From Bacteroides ihuae (GTDB lineage: Bacteria; Bacteroidota; Bacteroidia; Bacteroidales; Bacteroidaceae): a DNA stretch of 64,000 nucleotides. The notes below the pieces were generated by a model. It saw only the letters and a program-made list of their open reading frames with translations. It ran no database searches and had not been told where the DNA came from. Both the position numbers and the translations under genes were made by a program. Below, one piece after another: positions 45,197-53,117 of this stretch. The DNA is taken from the NCBI RefSeq assembly GCF_900104585.1, contig NZ_FNVX01000004.1, positions 372,001-436,000 on the forward strand. The letters run 5' to 3'. Numbering within the stretch: position 1 is the first letter of the stretch; each line of letters starts with the position of its first letter.

Positions 45197-46516
45197 TTAT
45201 TTATCGTTGAACAACAGATCACTCAACGATTGCAAAGCTATTTTTTTATCACATTCACGAATAAGGAAAGAGATGTTGTAGTTGCTACCGCCAAAAGAGA
45301 TCATACGCACAGGTATGTTACGCATAGCATCAAGCGCTTTCGCTTCAAAGCCCACGTTCTCCCAGTCTAAGTCGCCCACCACGCAGATGATACACATATC
45401 CTTATCCACAGTTACCGTACCATACTTCTTCAAGTCGTCCAAAATCTCATTTAGATGCTTGGTGTTATCTACAGAAACAGACACTCCAACTTCTGAGGTG
45501 CAGATCATGTCGATAGGAGTCTGATAGCTCTCGAATATTTCAAATACCTTGCGTAAGAAGCCGTGAGCCAGTAACATGCGGCTCGACTTTATTTTGATTG
45601 CCGTAATGTCATCTTTAGCAGCTACAGCTTTTATTTTTTCTTTCTCCGTTTCATTACATATAAGGGTACCCGGAGCTGTGGGGTCCAGAGTATTAAGCAG
45701 ACGAACAGGTATGTTGGCATACTTAGCCGGCTGAATGCAGGTAGGATGCAATATCTTAGCACCGAAGTAAGCAAGCTCAGCAGCTTCTTCAAAATGCAAC
45801 TGACGAACAGGTGATGTTTTATCGACCACACGAGGATCGTTATTGTGCATGCCATCTATGTCTGTCCAAATCTGAATCTCCGACGCATTTACAGCTGCAC
45901 CGATAAGCGAAGCTGTGTAATCACTACCTCCACGTTGCAAATTGTCTATCTCACCATAAGCATTGCGACAGATAAAACCTTGTGTTATATATATTTCTGC
46001 TTCAGGATACAGATCGAGCTGTGCCAACAGTTTGTCTTTTATATATACAGGATCGGGTTCTGCATTTTTATCAGTACGCATGTATTCCAAAGCCGGAAGC
46101 ATCACAGATTTTACTCCACACTCTTGCAAATAGAAGTTCACCAGCGCAGTAGAGATCAATTCTCCTTGAGCCAGCACCACCTTCTCTTCAAACAGTGTAA
46201 AAAGATCCTTAGTGTATGAACGGATGTAGTCAAAATGAGATTTTATAACCTCCAGACCTTTCTGTTTATACTCCGCAGTAGCAAAAAGTTCATCAATATG
46301 CTTTTTATACTTGGCTTCCAGCTTATTGATCATCTCATTAGCACCTTCCGGATTCTTCTTATACAGATAGTCGGAAATCTCTACCAATGTATTTGTTGTG
46401 CCCGACATAGCCGAGAGAACAACAATTTTCTTTTCACCATCGGTAATTAATTTGGCCACTTCTTTCATTCTTTGAGCAGAGCCTACAGAAGTTCCTCCAA
46501 ACTTTAAAACTTTCAT
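45197..46516 (-). CDS. lysC: Aspartate kinase
   Basis: 439-aa monofunctional aspartokinase, the first step of lysine, threonine and methionine synthesis (aspartate to aspartyl phosphate). The amino-acid-kinase domain has KFGGTSVGSAQRM at the N-terminus and LQRGGSDYTASLIGAAVNA. The C-terminal part has two ACT-type regulatory regions (VFEIFESYQTPIDMICTSEV and the roughly 80 residues after it), suggesting feedback control. No fused homoserine dehydrogenase domain is present. It is immediately upstream of lysA, so the pair commits aspartate to lysine. Confidence 0.94.
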   Translation of the reverse strand: MKVLKFGGTSVGSAQRMKEVAKLITDGEKKIVVLSAMSGTTNTLVEISDYLYKKNPEGANEMINKLEAKYKKHIDELFATAEYKQKGLEVIKSHFDYIRSYTKDLFTLFEEKVVLAQGELISTALVNFYLQECGVKSVMLPALEYMRTDKNAEPDPVYIKDKLLAQLDLYPEAEIYITQGFICRNAYGEIDNLQRGGSDYTASLIGAAVNASEIQIWTDIDGMHNNDPRVVDKTSPVRQLHFEEAAELAYFGAKILHPTCIQPAKYANIPVRLLNTLDPTAPGTLICNETEKEKIKAVAAKDDITAIKIKSSRMLLAHGFLRKVFEIFESYQTPIDMICTSEVGVSVSVDNTKHLNEILDDLKKYGTVTVDKDMCIICVVGDLDWENVGFEAKALDAMRNIPVRMISFGGSNYNISFLIRECDKKIALQSLSDLLFNDK

Positions 46517-46546
46517 TTTCGTAACTGTGTTAAAATGTTATATGTA

Positions 46547-47320
46547 TTAATTATCTCTTTCTTCACTTGCATACTCATCGGTCACATCGGATATACGGTG
46601 TTCCTTACAACGATAAACCAATCCGGGAAATTCTTTAAGCAATTGCAAATTGTGCGTGGTCATTATCACAGATGAGCCTTGGCGGCAAATACTATGCAAC
46701 AATTCCACAATAGCCCTTCCTGTTTCTACGTCAAGGTTTCCCGTGGGCTCATCAGCCAGAATGATTGCCGGAGAATTAAGTACCGCACGTGCTATCACAA
46801 TGCGCTGTTGTTCTCCACCCGAAAGTTCATTGGGCAATTTATATCCCTTATTGCTCATTCCTACTTGTTCCAACACCTCTTCGATGCGATCTTTTATCTC
46901 TTCTTTATTTTTCCAACCAGTAGCTCGCAGCACGAACTCAAGATTATCATAAACAGAACGATCAATAAGCAACTGAAAATCCTGAAATACAATACCCAGC
47001 TTACGCCTTAGTTGAGGAATGTGCTTGCGCTTGATCGTTTTCATATCATAACCCAATACATGAGCCTCTCCCTGAGGTATAGTCAGCTCACCATAAAAAG
47101 TCTTCAACAAGCTCGTCTTACCCGAACCAACCTTACCCACAAGATAAACAAAGTCTCCTTTGTATAGTTGAAGATTCACTTCGCTCAGTACGCAGAGTTC
47201 TTGTTGATGCACCTCAACATTTTCATATTGAATGAGTATCTCAGCCGATCTATCCTGCTTAAGATCGTCAGCTAACTTTTGCTCTACGTCAATTGTCTGT
47301 TGAGTCAATGTTTCGTCCAT
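46547..47320 (-). CDS. ftsE: FtsE-like ABC transporter ATP-binding protein
   Basis: 257-aa ABC ATPase: Walker A GKVGSGKT near residue 62, Q-loop VFQDFQLL, signature LSGGEQQRIVIARA, Walker B IILADEPTGNLD, and H-loop MTTHN. The sequence is closest in type to FtsE, which with FtsX regulates cell-wall hydrolases at division. The first 25-30 residues (MDETLTQQTIDVEQKLADD) form an acidic N-terminal extension. Its ATG overlaps the 3' end of hisIE by 16 nt, so translation is likely coupled to the histidine operon. No ftsX is present next to it. Confidence 0.85.
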   Translation of the reverse strand: MDETLTQQTIDVEQKLADDLKQDRSAEILIQYENVEVHQQELCVLSEVNLQLYKGDFVYLVGKVGSGKTSLLKTFYGELTIPQGEAHVLGYDMKTIKRKHIPQLRRKLGIVFQDFQLLIDRSVYDNLEFVLRATGWKNKEEIKDRIEEVLEQVGMSNKGYKLPNELSGGEQQRIVIARAVLNSPAIILADEPTGNLDVETGRAIVELLHSICRQGSSVIMTTHNLQLLKEFPGLVYRCKEHRISDVTDEYASEERDN

Positions 47321-47922
47321 GAGCTTGTATGCCTCGACTGTAATTCACGTGCCAGATCTTCGATACGATAACCTTTCGAAGTAAGTAGCACAATGAGGTG
47401 ATATAATAAATCGGAACTTTCATAAATCATTCGTTCGTCGGTTCCATTCGTTGCTTCAATAACCGTTTCTACAGCTTCTTCTCCCACTTTCTGCGCCATG
47501 CGGTTCACACCCGACTCAAAAAGACTGGTAGTATATGATTTTTCGGGCATCTCTTTGTAGCGTTGATCAATAAAGTCTTGAAGTTCTTTGATGAACATCA
47601 CTCCTTCCTCGTTCTTCTCACCCCAGCAAGTATCTGTACCAGTATGGCATACAGGACCTACAGGATGTACCTGGATCAGTAATGTATCTTTATCGCAGTC
47701 TTCCTTCATAGAGACCACATTCAAAAAATTACCACTTTCCTCTCCTTTCGTCCATAAACGATTTTTCGTACGGCTAAAGAAAGTAACCTTGCCTGTTTCC
47801 ACAGTCTTTTCATAAGCCTCTTTATTCATGAAACCCAGCATGAGTACCTTGCGGGTATAATAATCTTGTACAATAGCCGGCACCAAACCGCTCATCTTAT
47901 CGAAATCTATATCCATGATCAT
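47305..47922 (-). CDS. hisIE: Phosphoribosyl-AMP cyclohydrolase / phosphoribosyl-ATP pyrophosphatase
   Basis: 205-aa bifunctional enzyme for steps two and three of histidine synthesis. The HisI part (1-110) includes MLGFMNKEAYEKTVETGKVT and the metal-binding GPVCHTGTDTCWG. The HisE part (110-205) includes RMAQKVGEEAVETVIEA and DLLYHLIVLL, the MazG-like helical fold. ATGs at 47922 and 47916 are both possible starts. It lies 10 nt after hisF and overlaps the start of the ftsE-like gene. Confidence 0.95.
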   Translation of the reverse strand: MIMDIDFDKMSGLVPAIVQDYYTRKVLMLGFMNKEAYEKTVETGKVTFFSRTKNRLWTKGEESGNFLNVVSMKEDCDKDTLLIQVHPVGPVCHTGTDTCWGEKNEEGVMFIKELQDFIDQRYKEMPEKSYTTSLFESGVNRMAQKVGEEAVETVIEATNGTDERMIYESSDLLYHLIVLLTSKGYRIEDLARELQSRHTSSWTKH

Positions 47923-47932
47923 TTTCTATAAT

Positions 47933-48688
47933 TTAAATTCTCACCGTAATGCCTTGCGCGCAAAGATACGATTTTAATTCGGAAATTTTAATCTCGCCAA
48001 AGTGAAAAACACTGGCAGCCAGTGCAGCATCTGCTTTTCCTATAGTAAAAGCATCACGAAAATGCTCCGGTTCTCCTGCACCTCCAGAAGCTATAATAGG
48101 GATAGAGAGTTGATCGGAAAGCGCAGCCAAAGCTTCATTAGCATATCCCGTTTTTACTCCATCATGATTCATACTTGTAAACAATACTTCTCCGGCGCCT
48201 CTTTCCTGAGCCTCACGCGTCCACGTAAGTAATTCCTTATCCGTCTCTATGCGTCCTCCGTTCAAATAACATTTCCAGCCCGCATCCGTGAACTTAGCAT
48301 CCACTGCCAGCACACATACTTGCGAACCAAAATGCTTCGCTATCTCATCAATCAACTCTGGACGACGCAAAGCAGATGAATTGATAGATACCTTATCGGC
48401 ACCTGCACTCAACAAACGATCCACGTCACTCAGTTCATTAATTCCCCCACCTACGGTAAAAGGAATACTGATATTTACCGCTACTCGTTTCACCAATTCG
48501 GCAAACGTCTTGCGCCCTTCGTGACTCGCTGTGATATCCAGAAACACAAGTTCGTCGGCTCCTTGCTCACTATATGCACGTCCCAGCTCCACCGGATCTC
48601 CCGCTTGACGTAGATTGACAAAATTAGTGCCTTTCACCGTCTGCCCGTCTTTAATATCCAGACAAGGAATAATTCTTTTTGCTAACAC
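47933..48688 (-). CDS. hisF: Imidazole glycerol phosphate synthase, cyclase subunit
   Basis: 251-aa (beta/alpha)8-barrel that uses ammonia from HisH to turn PRFAR into imidazole glycerol phosphate and [25 protein letters not shown] at the N-terminus holds the catalytic Asp11, and the second catalytic Asp is in [27 protein letters not shown] and [13 protein letters not shown] form the phosphate-binding loops. The length is normal. It is separated from hisA by 93 nt, the largest gap in the cluster. Confidence 0.96.
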   Translation of the reverse strand: MLAKRIIPCLDIKDGQTVKGTNFVNLRQAGDPVELGRAYSEQGADELVFLDITASHEGRKTFAELVKRVAVNISIPFTVGGGINELSDVDRLLSAGADKVSINSSALRRPELIDEIAKHFGSQVCVLAVDAKFTDAGWKCYLNGGRIETDKELLTWTREAQERGAGEVLFTSMNHDGVKTGYANEALAALSDQLSIPIIASGGAGEPEHFRDAFTIGKADAALAASVFHFGEIKISELKSYLCAQGITVRI

Positions 48689-48781
48689 TTTTATGCTGTT
48701 TTATCTTGCTGTACAATCAATCTCTTAATGCGAGAAAGATGACAGCAGGTTCAAAATTTCATTATTTCATCTACGACCTGT

Positions 48782-49501
48782 TTACATCAAGTCATAAAGT
48801 TCTTTCATCGTGATGCGTCCTTCATAAAGAGCTTTACCAAAAATAACAGCAGGTATGCCTGCTTCATGGAGTGCTTTTATGTCATCAATGCAACTAACAC
48901 CTCCACTCGCTATCAGATAGAGATCGGGGTGCAACGCTAGTATTTCTTTATACAAATCGATAGCAGGTCCCTGAAGCATACCATCACAAGCAATATCAGT
49001 ACAAATTACTTTCTGTATCCCTTTATGAATATACTCCTGAAGAAATGGAAGAAGCTCCTTCGTCGACTCGTCTTTCCAACCATTCACGGCAATCATTCGG
49101 TCTTTTACATCGGCACCCAAAATAATTTTTTCGCTCCCGTATTGCTCAATCCATTTGCAAAATAATTCAGGATTCTTCACGGCTATGCTCCCACCGGTTA
49201 TCATCTGTGCTCCGTTCTCAAAAGCAAGCACTAAATCTTCATCACTCTTAATGCCGCCACCAAAGTCAATGATGAGTGACGTACGTGTAGCTATCTGCTC
49301 TAATGTGCGATAATTGATAACATGATGCGAGGCAGCACCATCCAAGTCGACCACATGAAGGCGACGAATGCCGTTGGCCTCAAACTCCTTGGCCACCTCT
49401 ATCGGATTTTCATTATATATCTTCTTGCTTCCATAATCTCCTTGAGAGAGACGGACACATTTTCCATCAATGATGTCAATTGCAGGAATTAGCTCTATCA
49501 T
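48782..49501 (-). CDS. hisA: ProFAR isomerase (HisA)
   Basis: 239-aa (beta/alpha)8-barrel that isomerises ProFAR to PRFAR. It opens [20 protein letters not shown] with the catalytic Asp. [20 protein letters not shown] and [16 protein letters not shown] form phosphate-binding loops, with [19 protein letters not shown] as the second catalytic-Asp region. The length is normal. Its start overlaps the hisH stop by 4 nt (ATGA), so the two are translationally coupled. It is distinguished from HisF by the IPAIDI start and TDIACDGM. Confidence 0.96.
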   Translation of the reverse strand: MIELIPAIDIIDGKCVRLSQGDYGSKKIYNENPIEVAKEFEANGIRRLHVVDLDGAASHHVINYRTLEQIATRTSLIIDFGGGIKSDEDLVLAFENGAQMITGGSIAVKNPELFCKWIEQYGSEKIILGADVKDRMIAVNGWKDESTKELLPFLQEYIHKGIQKVICTDIACDGMLQGPAIDLYKEILALHPDLYLIASGGVSCIDDIKALHEAGIPAVIFGKALYEGRITMKELYDLM

Positions 49502-50088
49502 AAATCTAAAAAATTTCGTAATATTTTCTCTCCTGTTGCCCCACTCTTCTCGGGGTGAAACTGAGTGGCATAGAAATTATCTTTGTGAAGTGCCGCACTG
49601 AAAGGTTGAATATAATTCGTTTCAGCAACCGTAAAGTCATTAAGCGGCACATAGAAACTGTGCACAAAATACACGAACTCCTCTTCAGTGAATCCGTTGA
49701 ACAACGGACTACTTGTCCGACCAATGGTATTCCAACCCATGTGAGGCACCTTGTCTTCATGCTTTTGCGGAATAAATCGCTTTACCTCTGTATCAAAGAT
49801 GTTCAAACAATCCGTACCTCCCTCCTCAGAATATCGGCACATCAATTGCATGCCTAGACAAACACCCAATACCGGCTGTTTCAAAGCTTTAATCAGTTGA
49901 TCCATGCCCGTATTACGAAGATGATTCATGGTTGTTTCAGCTTCGCCAACTCCCGGAAAAATCACTTTATCGGCAGCAAGTAGCGTCTCTTTGTCGGCTG
50001 TAATCACAGCTTCCACGCCCAAACGCTTCATCGCATAATCTACAGAGCGGATGTTACCCGCATTATATTTCACTATTGCTACATTCAT
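49498..50088 (-). CDS. hisH: Imidazole glycerol phosphate synthase, glutamine amidotransferase subunit
   Basis: 196-aa class I glutaminase that supplies ammonia to HisF. Nucleophile Cys lies in [12 protein letters not shown] and the His-Glu pair in TQFHPEKSG; the N-terminus [20 protein letters not shown] is typical. I chose the ATG at 50088. The upstream extension (MFFRTIREKE) is not part of the family. It is the first gene of the visible histidine cluster hisH-hisA-hisF-hisIE. Other his genes (hisG, D, C, B) are not in this window. Confidence 0.95.
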   Translation of the reverse strand: MNVAIVKYNAGNIRSVDYAMKRLGVEAVITADKETLLAADKVIFPGVGEAETTMNHLRNTGMDQLIKALKQPVLGVCLGMQLMCRYSEEGGTDCLNIFDTEVKRFIPQKHEDKVPHMGWNTIGRTSSPLFNGFTEEEFVYFVHSFYVPLNDFTVAETNYIQPFSAALHKDNFYATQFHPEKSGATGEKILRNFLDL

Positions 50089-50199
50089 CTCTTTTTCCCT
50101 TATAGTACGAAAAAACAAACAGTTATAATCGAACTGTTAATTAACAACGATTCTCGGCAAAGTGTTCTTGCCAAAAGAACGTTGCATATGAAACGGTAC

Positions 50200-51054
50200 T
50201 TAATTAAAAATCACCGTTTTATTCTTATAAGCCAAAACCTTGCGCTCTATATGCTTCTGCACAGCACGAGAAAGTACTATTTTCTCCAGATCCTTACCCT
50301 TATTCACTAAATCTTCAATGGAATCTTTATGCGTAATGCGCACTACATCTTGTTCGATGATAGGACCCGCATCAAGCTCTGTCGTAACATAATGGCTTGT
50401 AGCACCAATAATCTTCACTCCTCGCTCAAAAGCCGCATGATAGGGTTTAGCACCAACAAATGCCGGAAGGAAAGAATGATGAATATTAATAATTTTATTC
50501 GGATAAGCATTGATCATCTTCTCCGAAATCACCTGCATGTAACGAGCCAGCACAATAAAACTTACGTCATGTTTATTGAGCAATTCCATCTCTTTTTGCT
50601 CTTGTTCTTCCTTACTTTCTTTAGTAATGGGAAACAGATAAAAAGGAATTCCAAAACGCTCGGCTACGTGCTGCAAATCAGGGTGATTACTTATAATCAG
50701 AGGAATCTCCACATTCCATTCTCCGGCAGTGTAGCGCGCCAACATATCAAATAAGCAATGAGACATCTTAGAGACAAAAATAGCCATGCGAGGCTTCACA
50801 TCCGAGAAGTAAAGGCGAAAAACCATCCCGTATTTCTGTGCATACAACGTTTCAAAGTAATCCTCTATTTTCTCTTGAGGTACAAGGAAACCATTCAATT
50901 CCCATTCTATACGCATAAAAAAGATATTCTCCACATGATCAACGTACTGATCCAAATAGATAATATTTCCCTTGTTAACCGTAATAAAGTCTGTTACCTC
51001 TGCCAAGATACCCGGTTTGTCCGGGCAGTGCAATAACAGTTTTGCTGTAGTCAT
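50200..51054 (-). CDS. purU: Formyltetrahydrofolate deformylase
   Basis: 284-aa enzyme that hydrolyses 10-formyl-THF to formate and THF, balancing one-carbon pools. It has an N-terminal ACT domain (LLLHCPDKPGILAEVTDFIT) and a C-terminal formyltransferase-like domain with SNHPD, the conserved NIHHSFLPAFVGAKPYHAAF catalytic segment, and the TSHYVTTELDAGPIIEQD catalytic-aspartate loop. The ACT domain and length distinguish it from PurN. It lies 111 nt upstream of hisH on the same strand. A connection to histidine/purine metabolism through AICAR and formyl-THF is plausible. Confidence 0.95.
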   Translation of the reverse strand: MTTAKLLLHCPDKPGILAEVTDFITVNKGNIIYLDQYVDHVENIFFMRIEWELNGFLVPQEKIEDYFETLYAQKYGMVFRLYFSDVKPRMAIFVSKMSHCLFDMLARYTAGEWNVEIPLIISNHPDLQHVAERFGIPFYLFPITKESKEEQEQKEMELLNKHDVSFIVLARYMQVISEKMINAYPNKIINIHHSFLPAFVGAKPYHAAFERGVKIIGATSHYVTTELDAGPIIEQDVVRITHKDSIEDLVNKGKDLEKIVLSRAVQKHIERKVLAYKNKTVIFN

Positions 51055-51333
51055 ATTTACTTTGTTTTATGATCTGTCCTTAAATCTTCATTTTGAGAGG
51101 GCAAAAATAACGAATTATTGCCAAAGTATCAGCAATAAACGTAATAAGTTTATTAAGAAACAGGGAAAACTAACAGATAGAAAGATTAGAAGGCATTTCC
51201 ATTCTAAATCCTCATTTCGCCTCATTTCAATTAATTATTTTGCTTCGCATTTTTCTTTCTAAGTAAACGCCCTCATAATGAGGCTCAAAGCCCTTCGCAG
51301 AGTTTTTTCATTAAAAAAAACATTGTCTAACTA

Positions 51334-51363
51334 TTGCAGATTTAAAAAAAACATTTACCTTTG
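51334..51363 (+). promoter_or_regulatory. tRNA-Asp promoter
   Basis: TTG (51334-51336), 19 nt, then a perfect -7 box TACCTTTG (51356-51363). Start of transcription is expected near 51370, about 25 nt before the tRNA. Confidence 0.75.
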
Positions 51364-51394
51364 CATCCGCAATCAGAAATGATGGCACTACCTT

Positions 51395-51468
51395 GGTTCG
51401 GTAGTTCAGTTGGTTAGAATACATGCCTGTCACGCATGGGGTCGCGGGTTCGAGTCCCGTCCGGACCG
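51395..51468 (+). tRNA. tRNA-Asp (anticodon GTC)
   Basis: Acceptor stem GGTTCGG/CCGGACC (one T-G wobble), D-arm with GTTCAGTTGGTTAGAAT, anticodon arm CATGC-CTGTCAC-GCATG giving anticodon GTC, T-arm GCGGG-TTCGAGT-CCCGT, and discriminator G. No encoded CCA. A perfect promoter precedes and an intrinsic terminator follows. Confidence 0.96.
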
Positions 51469-51469
51469 C

Positions 51470-51510
51470 AAAACGTCTTGAAAGTCAAAAGCTTTCAGGA
51501 CGTTTTTGTT
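51470..51510 (+). terminator. Intrinsic terminator of tRNA-Asp
   Basis: AAAACGTCTTGAAAG (51470-51484) pairs with CTTTCAGGACGTTTT (51492-51506), one wobble pair; followed by TGTTTTATC. Confidence 0.85.
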
Positions 51511-51951
51511 TTATCTATTACTAGAAGACTTAGCTTTTCGTTTTTTTTATCTATATCTGAATATCTTCTCGAGAATAGAGCAATTATCATCTATAAATGA
51601 ATACTTAACGACGATTTTACTCTCATAGAATTATCTATTCAGTTTTTCCCTTAGTCCTTTCAGCCGATCTGCCCCCCCTATTAATTATCAACTTTGGTGT
51701 AGTATGTGCAATATATGCCCTCATATGTTATTTAATGAGAAAGAATATGACTATAAGCTATTATTCTCATATTTTATCGTAACTTGCAGAAATCCAAAAT
51801 AAAGCGGTCGACTAATCTGTCTCAAGGAAAGACATTCTACTACTACTCGCTCCCGCTATCAACTTTAGAGAATCATTCAGAAAAAAAGAATAAATGGTTA
51901 TATAAAACCAAAGAATTCATTCTAATAATAATCAATTAAAAACTAGAAATC
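51511..51951. other. Non-coding leader region before the glycan cluster
   Basis: AT-rich with no gene. The phrase TATCAACTTT occurs twice (about 51686 and 51857). The first, reading CAACTTTG, is one base from a -7 box and could be a promoter, but no good upstream TTTG is in place. Confidence 0.4.
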
Positions 51952-52083
51952 ATGAAAGGTAAAGAATCAAAAAAAGAGAATAAAAAAGAGAAAGCCGCTA
52001 CACAGAAACCAAAAGAGCTAACGGAATATCAAAGAGAAAAATCGAAGAAACAGGAAACTGTTTTAACCATCAAACCAAAATAA
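51952..52083 (+). CDS. Small lysine-rich protein (43 aa) upstream of GH130
   Basis: An ATG-started frame of 44 codons: MKGKESKKENKKEKAATQKP, then KELTEYQREKSKKQETVLTI and a KPK end. It is highly basic, low in hydrophobics, and probably disordered. The stop lies 2 nt before the GH130 ATG, so tight coupling in one operon is likely. No family recognised. It could be a small nucleic-acid- or membrane-associated protein or a translated leader. Confidence comes only from frame, position and codon continuity. Confidence 0.45.
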   Translation: MKGKESKKENKKEKAATQKPKELTEYQREKSKKQETVLTIKPK

Positions 52084-52085
52084 GA

Positions 52086-53117
52086 ATGATAAAAACCAAA
52101 AGAGAAGGAATTATACTTAGCAACACGGATTTAAACTTTGAGAATGAAGGGGTAATGAATCCCGCAGTAATAGCCGAAGGAGGCTACGTGCACATGTTTT
52201 ATCGGGCAGTGAGAGAAGGGAACCACTCGACTATTGGGTATTGCCGCTTGGAAGGGCCGCTAAAAGTCATTGAACGCAATGAAAAGCCTATCCTATATCC
52301 TGATTTTGATTATGAAAGTAAGGGAGTAGAAGATCCTAGAATTGTAAAAATTGACGATCTGTATTACATGACTTATACAGCTTACGATGGAATAAATGCG
52401 GCAGGTGCATTGGCTGTATCTAAAGATTTAAAACATTTCGACAAGAAAGGCATCATAACCCCTCAGTTTACTTATGACCAATTCACGGCATTAATCACGG
52501 GAGACGGCCCTCATACAGAGAAATATTTCCGTACATATAATAAGAACGAATCAAAAACAAACGATGGGAAGCCAAACTATATAACAGATAAAAATGTTGT
52601 CTTTTTCCCTCGAAAAATAGAGGGGAAATTCTATTTTATGCACCGTATAAAACCGGATATACAATTAGTTGCGGTTAATGAACTAGAAGATCTCACCGAT
52701 GAGTTTTGGAAAAATTATTTCCTTGATTTCACCTCTCACATCTCTTTTGAAGCAAAGCATGATCATGAATCGAGCTATATAGGTGCTGGTTGCCCTCCAA
52801 TAGAAACATCCGAAGGGTGGTTAATGATTTACCATAGCGTGCACGATACCCCATCCGGATATATGTATACAGCAAGTGCTGCATTATTGGATATTCACAA
52901 TCCAGCCATAGAGATAGCCCGACTGCCCTACCCATTGTTTAGTCCAGAACTAGAATATGAATTAAACGGAGTAGTAAATAAGGTTTGTTTCCCCACGGGT
53001 ACTGCCACCTTCGGAGATACTCTCTATATTTATTATGGCGCAGCAGATAAGTGCATAGCTTGCACGTCTGTTTCGCTCACAGAGTTAGTAAACGAATTAG
53101 TAGCCCATAAAAAATGA
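52086..53117 (+). CDS. GH130 family glycoside phosphorylase/hydrolase
   Basis: 343-aa five-bladed beta-propeller enzyme. GH130 features are NEGVMNPAVIAEGGYVHMFYR near the N-terminus, KGVEDPRIVKIDDLYYMTYT (the EDPR motif with the general acid region), GAGCPPIETSEGWLMIYHSV, and the terminal IYYGAADKCIACTS. The family includes beta-mannoside phosphorylases and hydrolases, mostly cytoplasmic; no signal peptide here. It probably releases mannose or mannose-1-phosphate from beta-mannosides. The last 4 nt overlap the glycosyltransferase gene (ATGA), so the products are likely made together. The exact substrate is unknown. Confidence 0.87.
   Translation: MIKTKREGIILSNTDLNFENEGVMNPAVIAEGGYVHMFYRAVREGNHSTIGYCRLEGPLKVIERNEKPILYPDFDYESKGVEDPRIVKIDDLYYMTYTAYDGINAAGALAVSKDLKHFDKKGIITPQFTYDQFTALITGDGPHTEKYFRTYNKNESKTNDGKPNYITDKNVVFFPRKIEGKFYFMHRIKPDIQLVAVNELEDLTDEFWKNYFLDFTSHISFEAKHDHESSYIGAGCPPIETSEGWLMIYHSVHDTPSGYMYTASAALLDIHNPAIEIARLPYPLFSPELEYELNGVVNKVCFPTGTATFGDTLYIYYGAADKCIACTSVSLTELVNELVAHKK

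Noticed and set aside
51395..51951. tRNA-Asp as an integration site of a mobile element
   Set aside because: No second copy of the tRNA 3' end and no integrase next to it; downstream genes look like an ordinary operon.
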